DNA from: Candidatus Latescibacterota bacterium
GTDB lineage: Bacteria > Latescibacterota > UBA2968 > GCA-2709665
Direction: 5' to 3'
Length of the DNA: 5,471 nt
Assembly: GCA_030746455.1 (NCBI GenBank)
Contig: JASLMQ010000023.1
Location: 1 to 5,471 of the forward strand
This document shows positions 1-5,412 of this stretch, one piece after another (position 1 is the first letter of the stretch; each line of letters begins with the position of its first letter). A program made the position numbers and the translations under genes. The notes under the pieces were generated by a model. It saw only the letters and a program-made list of their open reading frames with translations, was not told the origin of the DNA and did no database searches.

Positions 1-231
1 GCCAATGACGTGGTCAATCCGCTCGCGCGAACCGATCCGAGCAGTCCAATCGCCGGGATGCCGATCCTGGACGTGGACAAAGCCCGGACGGTGGTGGTCA
101 TCAAGCGGAGCCTCAGCCCCGGGTTCGCGGGGATTCCCAACCCGCTCTTCGCCGCCGACAACACACTGATGTACTTCGGCGACGGGAAGGAAGCCGTCAT
201 GGAGCTTGTGGGGGCGCTCAAGGACGTGTGA
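1..231 (+). CDS. pntB: NAD(P) transhydrogenase subunit beta, C-terminal fragment
   Basis: This is the last 76 codons of PntB; the gene begins before the window, and the GTG at position 10 is an internal Val codon, not a start. The enzyme is the proton-translocating transhydrogenase of the cytoplasmic membrane, which passes hydride between NADH and NADP+ using the proton gradient. What remains is the end of the NADP(H)-binding domain III. It shows the near-invariant SPIAGMPILDVDKA stretch (fragment residues 15-28), the KRS triplet (35-37) that contacts the 2'-phosphate of NADP, GFAG (41-44), and the terminal DNT...FGDGK block (53-63). It ends with TGA. The match to the family is close along the whole fragment, so identity is nearly certain. 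It converges on the UroD-like gene at 343-1314 and has no evident functional link to the rest of the window. Confidence 0.96.
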   Translation, partial: ANDVVNPLARTDPSSPIAGMPILDVDKARTVVVIKRSLSPGFAGIPNPLFAADNTLMYFGDGKEAVMELVGALKDV

Positions 232-255
232 TTCTGCAACAGAGGACCTGGGAAC

Positions 256-300
256 GGGAAGGGGCCACGGCGCCGCCACAGGCGCTGTGACCCCCTTCCC
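256..300. terminator. Long two-part hairpin between convergent genes, likely bidirectional terminator
   Basis: A 9-bp outer stem pairs 256-264 (GGGAAGGGG) with 292-300 (CCCCTTCCC). An inner 9-bp stem pairs 266-274 with 281-289, with one G-T pair and a 6-nt loop at 275-280. Only C265 and A290-C291 are unpaired between the two stems. It starts 25 nt after the pntB stop and lies downstream of the minus-strand UroD-like gene, as expected for a shared terminator. There is no T-run on either side, so it is not a textbook intrinsic terminator. It may instead block RNA polymerase by structure alone or protect the 3' ends of transcripts. Confidence 0.6.
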
Positions 301-311
301 CTTGCCTGAAG

Positions 312-330
312 CTCCCGGGCGAGCCGGGAG
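312..330 (-). terminator. Short hairpin just after the minus-strand UroD-like gene
   Basis: CTCCCGG (312-318) pairs perfectly with CCGGGAG (324-330) around a 5-nt loop. It begins 12 nt past the stop codon of the minus-strand UroD-like gene, so it would form at the end of that transcript, ahead of the larger hairpin at 256-300. There is no T-tract. A terminator or 3'-stabilising role is an inference from position. Confidence 0.4.
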
Positions 331-342
331 GTGACATCAGGT

Positions 343-1314
343 CTATGCGACCACCTTCTCCAGCTGGCTGCGATAGTAGGTGTAGTTGTCGTGGGGTACG
401 TCGACCCGCACCCGGTCGTCCAGGAGGGGCAGGTAGCCGCCACTGTCGAGGAGCGTCCGGATCCGCGTGGTCAGCTCCTCGTCGATGGCCCGTCTGTCCT
501 TCCGCAGCACCTCGGTGTCGATCCCACCGATGAGCCGCAGGTCGCGTCCGTGGTCGTGGCGGAGCCGAACGTAATCTACGCCCGCCTGTGTCGCGTGGGA
601 GCACCAGAGGGTATTGAAGCCCGTCTCCAGAAGAAGCGGCAGCAAGGGTTCGATCTGCCCATAGGCCTGAACGACCATCACCTGAACGCCGAGGGATCCG
701 AGGTGGTCGAGCAGACGGCGGTAGTGCGGTAGGGCGAAGCGGCGGTAGTGGGCGGGGGAGACCACGGGGCCGTGGAAGCTTGCGATGGGTTCGCTGAGAA
801 CGGCGTAGTCCAGGCTGAGCCCTGGGGGAAGCTGCTCGAGCAACCAGAGGGACAGATCGGCGGCGCTCTCCATGGCGCGCTCGACGGCGGCTGGATCGTC
901 GTACATCGCATAGAGGAGCCCGGTGAGCGTGTCCCAGGTTCCCACCCCGGCCGTCAGGAAGACGCCCCTGGACACCGACATGCCCAGAGGGAACTCGCGC
1001 GCGATCCAGGCCCGCGTCCGGCTGTCCCAGTCCTCGGGGAATCGCTCGTCGCGGCTCTGGCGGTAGTGGTCAGGAACGGCGCGGAGCCGTGCGGATGCGT
1101 CCTCGTCGGACAGATCCGGCTTGGGGCGCAGATCCACGTCGGTCATCTCCCGACGGTCGAAGGGATGCTCCTGCAAGAACGACTCCCGCGATGGGCCGCC
1201 GCGTTCTTTCCAGGCGTCCCAGACCTCATCTCGGATGCCTTCGTCCCAGAGGGGAGGCCGGTCGGTCGGGTCGCAACGCATCGTGCCCAGGAAGCGTTCC
1301 AGGCTGGTGGGCAT
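343..1314 (-). CDS. UroD-fold (uroporphyrinogen decarboxylase-like) protein lacking the metal-ligand motif
   Basis: A 323-residue protein of the uroporphyrinogen decarboxylase/MtaA-CmuA methyltransferase superfamily, about the usual length for this group. Family marks are the N-terminal ERFLGTMRCDPTDRPP (residues 6-21), LSEPIASF (173-180) followed by SPAHYRRFALPHYRRLL (186-202), GGID (263-266), and a C-terminal GGYLPLLDD...VPHDNYTYYR block (292-315). The last block is typical of UroD-like proteins of unknown substrate rather than true HemE. The segment that carries His-x-Cys in corrinoid-dependent relatives reads QAYG (216-219), so the usual zinc ligands are absent. It may bind a different substrate, use no metal, or not be a methyltransferase at all. 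The start is the ATG at 1314, with only a weak GAGAG ribosome site. It lies 21 nt behind the sigma factor gene and is probably co-transcribed with it. Confidence 0.85.
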   Translation of the reverse strand: MPTSLERFLGTMRCDPTDRPPLWDEGIRDEVWDAWKERGGPSRESFLQEHPFDRREMTDVDLRPKPDLSDEDASARLRAVPDHYRQSRDERFPEDWDSRTRAWIAREFPLGMSVSRGVFLTAGVGTWDTLTGLLYAMYDDPAAVERAMESAADLSLWLLEQLPPGLSLDYAVLSEPIASFHGPVVSPAHYRRFALPHYRRLLDHLGSLGVQVMVVQAYGQIEPLLPLLLETGFNTLWCSHATQAGVDYVRLRHDHGRDLRLIGGIDTEVLRKDRRAIDEELTTRIRTLLDSGGYLPLLDDRVRVDVPHDNYTYYRSQLEKVVA

Positions 1315-1335
1315 AGCGGGATCTCTCGCGCGAGG

Positions 1336-2187
1336 TTAGAGGAAGTCCTGGGAGGAGGGGACGGTCTCGGCCGAACGGCGTCTGAAGAAGTGGCTGAGCT
1401 TGCCCAGGGCACGGTTCCGAATCTGGCGCACCCGTTCCCGGGTGATGCCGAGCTCCTGTCCGATCACCTCCAGGGTCCGTCCGTCGTGTCCGTCGAGCCC
1501 GAAATACAGCCGGATGATTCTGTCTTCGCGCTCGTCCAGGCAGGAGGACAGGGACCGCTCGATCAACTCCCTGCGGTTGCGCTCCAGCACCAGCCTGTCG
1601 GGGTCGGGCCCATCGGTCTTGAGGATGTTCAGGAGCGTCTGGCTCGTCTCGTCTGAAGCGTCCAACGGCGAGTCGAGGCGGAGATCGGGAAGCGCACTGT
1701 GGAGCGCCCGCTCGGCCCGCTCCCGGGTGATCTTCATATCTTTGGACACCTCGTCCAGGGTGGGTGTGCGCCCCAGATGCTGTGTCATTTCACGCCAGCG
1801 CCTGGCGATCTTACTCATATCTTCTTGCCGGTTCACCGGCGTGGGAACCGTCCCGGTGCGCTTGAGGGCTTGCTGGATGGACTGCTGGATCCACCAGACG
1901 GCGTAGCTGATGAACTTGTAGCCTCGCTTTTCGTCGAACCGGCCCAGGGCCTCCAAGAGCCCTGCATTCCCCTCCGCGATCAGCTCGGCGAAGGGAAGAC
2001 CGCGACCCCGGTATTTCGCCGCAACGCTGACGACGAAGCGGAGGTTCGACGTGATGAGGCGGTCGATGGCCTCCTGATCGCCCTTGCGGGCCCGTCTGAG
2101 GGTTTCCTGCTCCTCCTCACGGCTGAGGGGGGGGTACTTCCGAAGGTCCTTCAGGTAGCTCTGTACGGAGGTCATTTCGGATGGCAT
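1336..2187 (-). CDS. RNA polymerase sigma factor, sigma-70 family, compact RpoD/RpoS-like
   Basis: A 283-residue sigma factor that directs core RNA polymerase to promoters. Region 1.2 is at residues 6-45 (SVQSYLKDLRKYPPLSREEE). Region 2 spans 46-110, with NLRFVVSVAAKYRGRGLPF, LIAEGNAGLLEALGRFD and the 2.3/2.4 helix SYAVWWIQQSI. Region 3 is about 115-165. Region 4 is 205-265, with the -35-reading helix ITRERVRQI (248-256) intact. The long acidic region 1.1 and the non-conserved insert of primary RpoD are missing, so it is either a short primary sigma or a group 2 alternative sigma. Two deviations stand out: WWIRQ is WWIQQ, and the usual R-I-P-V-H after region 2.4 is P-T-P-V-N. The ATG at 2187 has an AGAGGGAG ribosome site 3 nt upstream; ATG 2175 is an alternative start. 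The UroD-like gene follows after 21 nt. Confidence 0.95.
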   Translation of the reverse strand: MPSEMTSVQSYLKDLRKYPPLSREEEQETLRRARKGDQEAIDRLITSNLRFVVSVAAKYRGRGLPFAELIAEGNAGLLEALGRFDEKRGYKFISYAVWWIQQSIQQALKRTGTVPTPVNRQEDMSKIARRWREMTQHLGRTPTLDEVSKDMKITRERAERALHSALPDLRLDSPLDASDETSQTLLNILKTDGPDPDRLVLERNRRELIERSLSSCLDEREDRIIRLYFGLDGHDGRTLEVIGQELGITRERVRQIRNRALGKLSHFFRRRSAETVPSSQDFL

Positions 2188-2260
2188 AGGCTCCCTCTGT
2201 GCTGCAGGCGGGGACTCGTGGATCGTATCGGGTCCGGCGGTTTGGGCGGCTCAAGGTACC

Positions 2261-2332
2261 TGCCCGGGCCTGACGGGGCATCCGTGCCTTCCGGCACAAG
2301 GGCGAAACGCGTGCCCCAGGGCCGTTCGGCCC
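2261..2332 (-). promoter_or_regulatory. Three tandem hairpins in the likely leader of the sigma factor mRNA
   Basis: Three small inverted repeats follow one another. TGCCC (2261-2265) pairs with GGGCA (2276-2280). GTGCC (2284-2288) pairs with GGCAC (2293-2297) around a 4-nt loop. GGGCC (2319-2323) pairs with GGCCC (2328-2332) around GTTC. If the sigma gene is transcribed from near 2340, all three lie in its 5' leader, ending about 70 nt before the start codon. Short stems are common by chance at this GC content, so a regulatory role is only a possibility. Confidence 0.25.
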
Positions 2333-2375
2333 ATGAAGGCCTAATTATTGGACGTCTGGGAGGGCCACAGGTTTC

Positions 2376-2402
2376 CCCCGAAGCCCGCGCCCGGCTTCCG
2401 GG
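2376..2402. repeat. Hairpin in the divergent region
   Basis: GAAGCC (2380-2385) pairs with GGCTTC (2393-2398) around a 7-nt loop. After one C-C mismatch the stem extends by CCC (2376-2378) with GGG (2400-2402). It sits between the probable promoter areas of the two divergent genes, so it could be an operator, a leader structure or a chance palindrome. No T-run follows it. Confidence 0.3.
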
Positions 2403-2491
2403 CCCGTCCGGCACCGAGACATGCGTGTCCCATCTGTGCGACATCTCTCTCGCGATCCGCGGCCGGAGCGGGCCTCGTGAACGGGCGATGC

Positions 2492-2523
2492 TTGCATAAA
2501 GGATTTATTATCAATGGTATATA
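2492..2523 (+). promoter_or_regulatory. Candidate sigma-70-type promoter for the corrinoid gene cluster
   Basis: In an AT-rich island within GC-rich DNA, TGGTATATA (2515-2523) reads as an extended -10 element: TG, one base, then TATATA (2518-2523). A TTGCAT at 2492-2497 could act as a -35, but its 20-nt spacing to TATATA is longer than the usual 17. Transcription would begin near 2530, giving a leader of about 135 nt before the corrinoid gene. The AT contrast and the orientation support it; the poor -35 spacing weakens it. Confidence 0.35.
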
Positions 2524-2546
2524 TTTCAGCTCCTCTGGCATGGGGT

Positions 2547-2563
2547 CTGGCACGTCGTTTGTA
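2547..2563 (+). promoter_or_regulatory. Candidate sigma-54 (-24/-12) promoter
   Basis: CTGGCACGTCGTTTGTA matches the sigma-54 consensus (YTGGCACG, four bases, TTGCW) almost throughout. GG is at 2549-2550, exactly ten bases follow, then GT (2561-2562) where consensus has GC. The -24 half is perfect; the single important miss is T for C in the -12 dinucleotide. Transcription would start near 2573, about 90 nt before the corrinoid start codon. No sigma-54 activator gene is in the window, so this stays a candidate. The heptamer TCTGGCA also occurs 12 nt upstream (2534-2540 and 2546-2552). Confidence 0.35.
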
Positions 2564-2650
2564 GGGCATTTCTGAACACTATTCCACGACCCAACGGGAG
2601 GGATCGGTCCTTAGAACGCGAGTCCCGGTAGGTAGCTTCTGTTCCATTCC

Positions 2651-2657
2651 AAGGAGG
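2651..2657 (+). promoter_or_regulatory. Ribosome binding site that decides the corrinoid gene start
   Basis: AAGGAGG lies 7 nt before the ATG at 2665. The in-frame GTG at 2659 is only 1 nt from it and cannot be served by it, so the ATG is the start and the protein begins MADLN. Confidence 0.85.
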
Positions 2658-2664
2658 TGTGGGC

Positions 2665-3303
2665 ATGGCAGATCTGAACGCGATTGCGGAGAACGTGATC
2701 AACGGGCAGGCCCCGAAGGTGGAGGAGCTGGTGCAGGCGGCCATGGACGAGGGCGCCCCTGTTCGCGAGATCCTCTATGATGGGTTGATCAAGGGGATGG
2801 GGGTTGTCGGCGAGAAGTTCAAGAACAACGAGTTCTACGTTCCCGAGGTGCTCATCGCCGCGCGCGCGATGAAGGCGGGGATGGCTCTGGTTCGTCCGAA
2901 GCTGACCGAGGAGAAGGTGGAGGCCGTTGGCAAGGCCGCGATCGGTACGGTGCGTGGCGACCTGCACGACATCGGCAAGAACCTGGTGGCGATGATGCTG
3001 GAAGGGTCCGGTTTCGAGGTGATCGACCTGGGTATCGACGTGTCGCCGGAGCAGTTCATGGAAGCCGCGAAGGAGCAGGGGGCACAGGTCCTGTGCTTGT
3101 CGGCGCTGCTGACGACGACGATGCCGTCGATGCAGGCGACGGTGGACGCGGTGAAGGAGGCCGGGATGGAGGGGCAGGTGAAGGTGATGGTGGGTGGCGC
3201 CCCCGTAACCCAGGCCTACGCGGACCAGATCGGGGCCAACGGGTACGCGCCCGATGCGGCCAGCGCAGCCGAGGTGGCCAAGGAGCTGCTGGGCATCTCC
3301 TGA
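2665..3303 (+). CDS. Corrinoid (methyltransferase cognate) protein, MtaC/MtbC/MtmC type
   Basis: A cytoplasmic 212-residue methyl carrier that holds a corrinoid cofactor whose cobalt is methylated by one methyltransferase and demethylated by another. The N-terminal helical cap (about residues 1-88) shows the family pattern FYVPEVLIAARAMKAGM (57-73), which shields the methyl group. The C-terminal Rossmann domain binds the corrinoid. It has GDLHDIGKN (98-106), the DxHxxG motif with H101 as the lower cobalt ligand, then SALLTTTM (146-153), VGGAP (176-180) and the terminal GANGYAPDA (190-198). The length is normal and no key residue is missing. It has the best ribosome site in the window and leads the rightward cluster, followed after 63 nt by a UroD-fold gene, the usual partner type. 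Sequence alone does not reveal the methyl donor: methanol, methylamine and methoxy-aromatic carriers look alike. Confidence 0.95.
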   Translation: MADLNAIAENVINGQAPKVEELVQAAMDEGAPVREILYDGLIKGMGVVGEKFKNNEFYVPEVLIAARAMKAGMALVRPKLTEEKVEAVGKAAIGTVRGDLHDIGKNLVAMMLEGSGFEVIDLGIDVSPEQFMEAAKEQGAQVLCLSALLTTTMPSMQATVDAVKEAGMEGQVKVMVGGAPVTQAYADQIGANGYAPDAASAAEVAKELLGIS

Positions 3304-3366
3304 GGCCCTGTGTCGCCAGAACTGGAGGTATCAACGAACCCGGAGTCGGAACGGAAAGGCTGAGGG

Positions 3367-4374
3367 ATGATCCCGAGGGAGCGGGTGTTCGAGGCCCTGG
3401 CGCACCGCGAGCCCGACCGCGTGCCGCTCTACCTCTGGGTCTTCAGCCAGAAGGCGGTTGTAGCCGACATCGAGGCCAGGCATGGAAGCGTGGAGGCGTT
3501 CTACGACCTTCTGGACCTCGATATGTGCCAGACCTTCCCGTCAAAGGGCCTGCTCGCCGACCGCCCGGACCGAACGGGCGCGGTTGTGGTGGACACGCCA
3601 TACGGTCGGAACACCTATGGGGAACCGTTGTCGCTGGAGGAGTCGGTGGAGGCGCCCTTCATCGACCCGGACGACGACGCCCTCTACAGCCAGATTCGCC
3701 GTGAGGTCGAACACCACAAGGGACGTCGGGGGCGGGCCGTCTTTCTTCAGACTCCAGGCGTCTTCGAGGCGAGCAACGGTCTGATCGGGCTTGAGATTCA
3801 TCTGGCCGAGATGGCCCTGCGTCCCGATCTCGTCCGGCGTCTGTACGATCGGATCGCCGGTTGGAACCACCGCTACATCGAGAACGCCGTGGCGATCGGT
3901 GTCGACGTGGTACACGTCTCGGACGACTGGGGCATGAATCACGCGATGCTGTTCAGCCCCCAGATGTGGTGGGAGATGGTGCACCCGGGCGAGAAGATCA
4001 CGACCGACTTCGCCCGAAGCCGGGGCATACCCCTTTCGCTGCACTGCGACGGATACCTGATGGACGTGATGGACGGGGTCGTCGATCTGGGCTTCCAGTG
4101 CCTCCATCCCGTGCAGGCGTCGGCCGGGATGGATCCTGTTCGGGTGAAGCGCGATTACGGCGACCTCCTGACGTTGTACGGTGGGCTCGACGTTCGCACG
4201 ACGCTTGGAAGGGGCGACCCCAACCGGGTGTGCGAAGAGGTGCGCTGGGCTATGCGGGAGCTGAAGCCGGGCGGAGGGTTCATCTTCTGTACCTCCCACA
4301 TGGTTCAACCTGGAACGCCTCTCGATGAAGTGGAAGAGGCCTACCAGGTCGCGCTGGAGGAGAGCTGGTATTGA
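3367..4374 (+). CDS. UroD-fold methyltransferase-like protein with HCDG motif
   Basis: A 335-residue UroD/MtaA/CmuA superfamily protein and probable partner of the upstream corrinoid protein. Family landmarks are RERVFEALAHREPDRVP (4-20), the central HVSDDWGM (183-190), FSPQMWWEMVHPGEK (196-210), HCDG (226-229) followed by LGFQCLHPVQASAGMD (241-256), YGGLDVRTTL (271-280) and PGGGFIFCTSHMVQPGTP (301-318). Corrinoid-dependent relatives usually read H-x-C-G at the ligand site with a second Cys near the end. Here the order is H226-C227-D228-G229, with C308 and H311 downstream, so metal binding is possible but the ligand set is altered. Likely role (inference): moving a methyl group to or from the corrinoid. 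It is not expected to be HemE, given the context and divergence. The ATG has GGAAAGG 7 nt upstream. The ending EESWY looks like a natural C-terminus. Confidence 0.9.
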   Translation: MIPRERVFEALAHREPDRVPLYLWVFSQKAVVADIEARHGSVEAFYDLLDLDMCQTFPSKGLLADRPDRTGAVVVDTPYGRNTYGEPLSLEESVEAPFIDPDDDALYSQIRREVEHHKGRRGRAVFLQTPGVFEASNGLIGLEIHLAEMALRPDLVRRLYDRIAGWNHRYIENAVAIGVDVVHVSDDWGMNHAMLFSPQMWWEMVHPGEKITTDFARSRGIPLSLHCDGYLMDVMDGVVDLGFQCLHPVQASAGMDPVRVKRDYGDLLTLYGGLDVRTTLGRGDPNRVCEEVRWAMRELKPGGGFIFCTSHMVQPGTPLDEVEEAYQVALEESWY

Positions 4375-4590
4375 CGTTTCTTCCGCGGTCTCTGAGGGAG
4401 GCCCGGACTATGCTGCGTTCAAAAGCGGCTGGTGGCACCTGACACACGACCTGGCAGAGATCCGGGAACCGATAGAGCGCGAGGCCGGTTCGGCCAGGCA
4501 GCCCGAATCATGCGGGGAGGATGATGCGGTGACTGCCAGCTAGGCTGTCCGCAAGGCTCGATCCTGCATCACGGCTGTCCAGGAGGGCGC
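4375..4590 (+). other. 216-nt gap with an open frame of uncertain status
   Basis: This gap is longer than the others in the cluster (63 nt and an overlap). A frame shifted relative to the preceding UroD gene runs open from 4325 to a TAG at 4541-4543. Beyond the UroD stop it reads protein-like sequence such as AAFKSGWWHLTHDLAEIREP. Its only ATG (4325) lies inside the UroD gene, has no ribosome site, and its first 16 or so codons are just the UroD gene read out of frame. It could be a remnant of a gene, a lost C-terminal extension, or chance. The octamer GGCTGTCC appears twice (4543-4550 and 4573-4580), the second copy directly before the next ribosome site. No clear terminator or promoter is visible. 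Confidence 0.3.
4581..4587 (+). promoter_or_regulatory. Ribosome binding site of the DUF1638 gene
   Basis: AGGAGGG ends 3 nt before the ATG at 4591. The strong site supports this start and shows that the gene is translated independently of the one upstream despite the long gap. Confidence 0.75.
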
Positions 4591-5412
4591 ATGTTCTACA
4601 AGGTTATCGCGTGCGAGATCGCTTTCAGAGAGATCTGTGCGTGCGCGGCCCGATCGGAGAACCAGTTCGATCTGGAGTTCCTCAGCCAGGGCTATCACGA
4701 CAACCCCGAGATCGGGCTGGGCCGCATCCAGGAACGCATCGACGCCGTGGACCCGGAGATGTTCGACGGGATTCTGCTTGGGTACGGGCTGTGCAACAAC
4801 ATGCTCCTGGGTCTCAAGGGGGGGCGGGCGCCCGTCGTGATCCCGCGCGCTCACGACTGCATTACATTCATACTGGGCTCGAAGGAGCGATACAACGAGA
4901 TCTTCCGAGAGAACCCCGGGACCTACTACTACACGGCGGGGTGGCTGGAGTACCGCCAGCGCGGTGGAGAACGGGTCGAGCGTCGGCAGGGGGCGGAGCT
5001 GGGTGGGGGGGCAGATTACGAGGAGCTGGTCGAGAAGTACGGCGAGGACAACGCCAGGTACGTGATGGAGACGCTGGGCGGCTGGACACAGAACTACTCG
5101 CGAGGGCTGTTCATCGACTTCGACTTCACGGCGAATCTGCCGCTCAAGGCCCGGGCGAAGCAGCTGTGCGAGGAGCGTGGGTGGGCCTACGAGGAGATCC
5201 AGGGCGACCTGACGCTGCTGCAGAACTGGCTCGACGGCCGCTGGCCGGACGATGACTTCCTGGTGGTGGAGCCCGGTCAGTCGGTGGCCCCCTCCTACAA
5301 TGATCATGTCATCCAGATTCAGCCGCCGGAGGTGGGAGACGGCCCGGCCGGCTCGGGATCCCAGAGCGCCGTGCCCCGGGTCTTCGAGGAACGTGTGGGG
5401 GGAGATACCTGA
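4591..5412 (+). CDS. DUF1638 family protein
   Basis: A 273-residue soluble protein that I recognise as DUF1638, a family without an established biochemical role that often occurs beside corrinoid methyltransferase genes. Diagnostic blocks are KVIACEI (4-10), the GILLGYGLCNN stretch (60-70), VIPRAHDCITFILGS (83-97) and YYYTAGWLE (112-120). C8, C68, H88 and C90 sit in these conserved blocks and could form a metal or corrinoid-handling site; that is inference. A basic and glycine-rich insert (about 122-141) and a low-complexity tail (about 246-273, rich in Gly, Pro and Ser) look less constrained. There is no signal peptide or membrane segment. Its stop codon overlaps the start of the next UroD-like gene, and it lies downstream of the corrinoid and UroD genes, so an accessory role in the same pathway is likely. 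Confidence 0.88.
   Translation: MFYKVIACEIAFREICACAARSENQFDLEFLSQGYHDNPEIGLGRIQERIDAVDPEMFDGILLGYGLCNNMLLGLKGGRAPVVIPRAHDCITFILGSKERYNEIFRENPGTYYYTAGWLEYRQRGGERVERRQGAELGGGADYEELVEKYGEDNARYVMETLGGWTQNYSRGLFIDFDFTANLPLKARAKQLCEERGWAYEEIQGDLTLLQNWLDGRWPDDDFLVVEPGQSVAPSYNDHVIQIQPPEVGDGPAGSGSQSAVPRVFEERVGGDT

Larger units (their letters stand above)
2188..2664. other. 477-nt divergent intergenic region
   Basis: This separates the minus-strand sigma factor gene from the rightward corrinoid gene and should hold the promoters of both. The left two thirds are very GC-rich and hold several hairpins (listed separately). Positions 2491-2526 are markedly AT-rich and hold a rightward promoter candidate, and a sigma-54-like site follows at 2547-2563. 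On the minus strand the only AT-rich patch near the sigma gene is 2341-2351 (read CCAATAATTAG), a possible -10 without a recognisable -35. Short frames here on both strands lack ribosome sites and family resemblance. I looked for a cobalamin riboswitch, which would fit a corrinoid gene, and found no convincing B12 box. Confidence 0.7.

Noticed and set aside
2361..2402. Cobalamin riboswitch (GGCCACAGG at 2363-2371 loosely recalls a B12 box)
   Set aside because: The box is imperfect, the other conserved riboswitch segments are not found in order, and the position is about 300 nt before the corrinoid gene.
748..2499. Long plus-strand open frames opposite the sigma factor and UroD-like genes (748-1656 and 1699-2499)
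   Set aside because: They mirror strongly supported minus-strand genes in GC-rich DNA, show no family motifs and have no ribosome sites.
2509..2514. Minus-strand TTGATA as a -35 for the sigma factor gene
   Set aside because: No acceptable -10 lies 16-18 nt downstream on that strand.
2659..2664. GTG start for the corrinoid gene two codons upstream
   Set aside because: It would leave only 1 nt after the AAGGAGG site; the ATG at 2665 has correct spacing.
3301..3367. Possible corrinoid-UroD fusion by TGA readthrough: the corrinoid gene and the next UroD gene are in the same frame, separated by only two TGA codons (3301 and 3361)
   Set aside because: Both genes have natural ends and the second has its own ATG and ribosome site. 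TGA also ends other genes here, and Trp is encoded by TGG, so there is no sign of recoding. A CmuA-like fusion is an interesting analogy only.
3541..5307. Long minus-strand open frames (3541-4308 and 4540-5307)
   Set aside because: They lie opposite the UroD-fold and DUF1638 genes and are explained by codon bias; their translations resemble no family.
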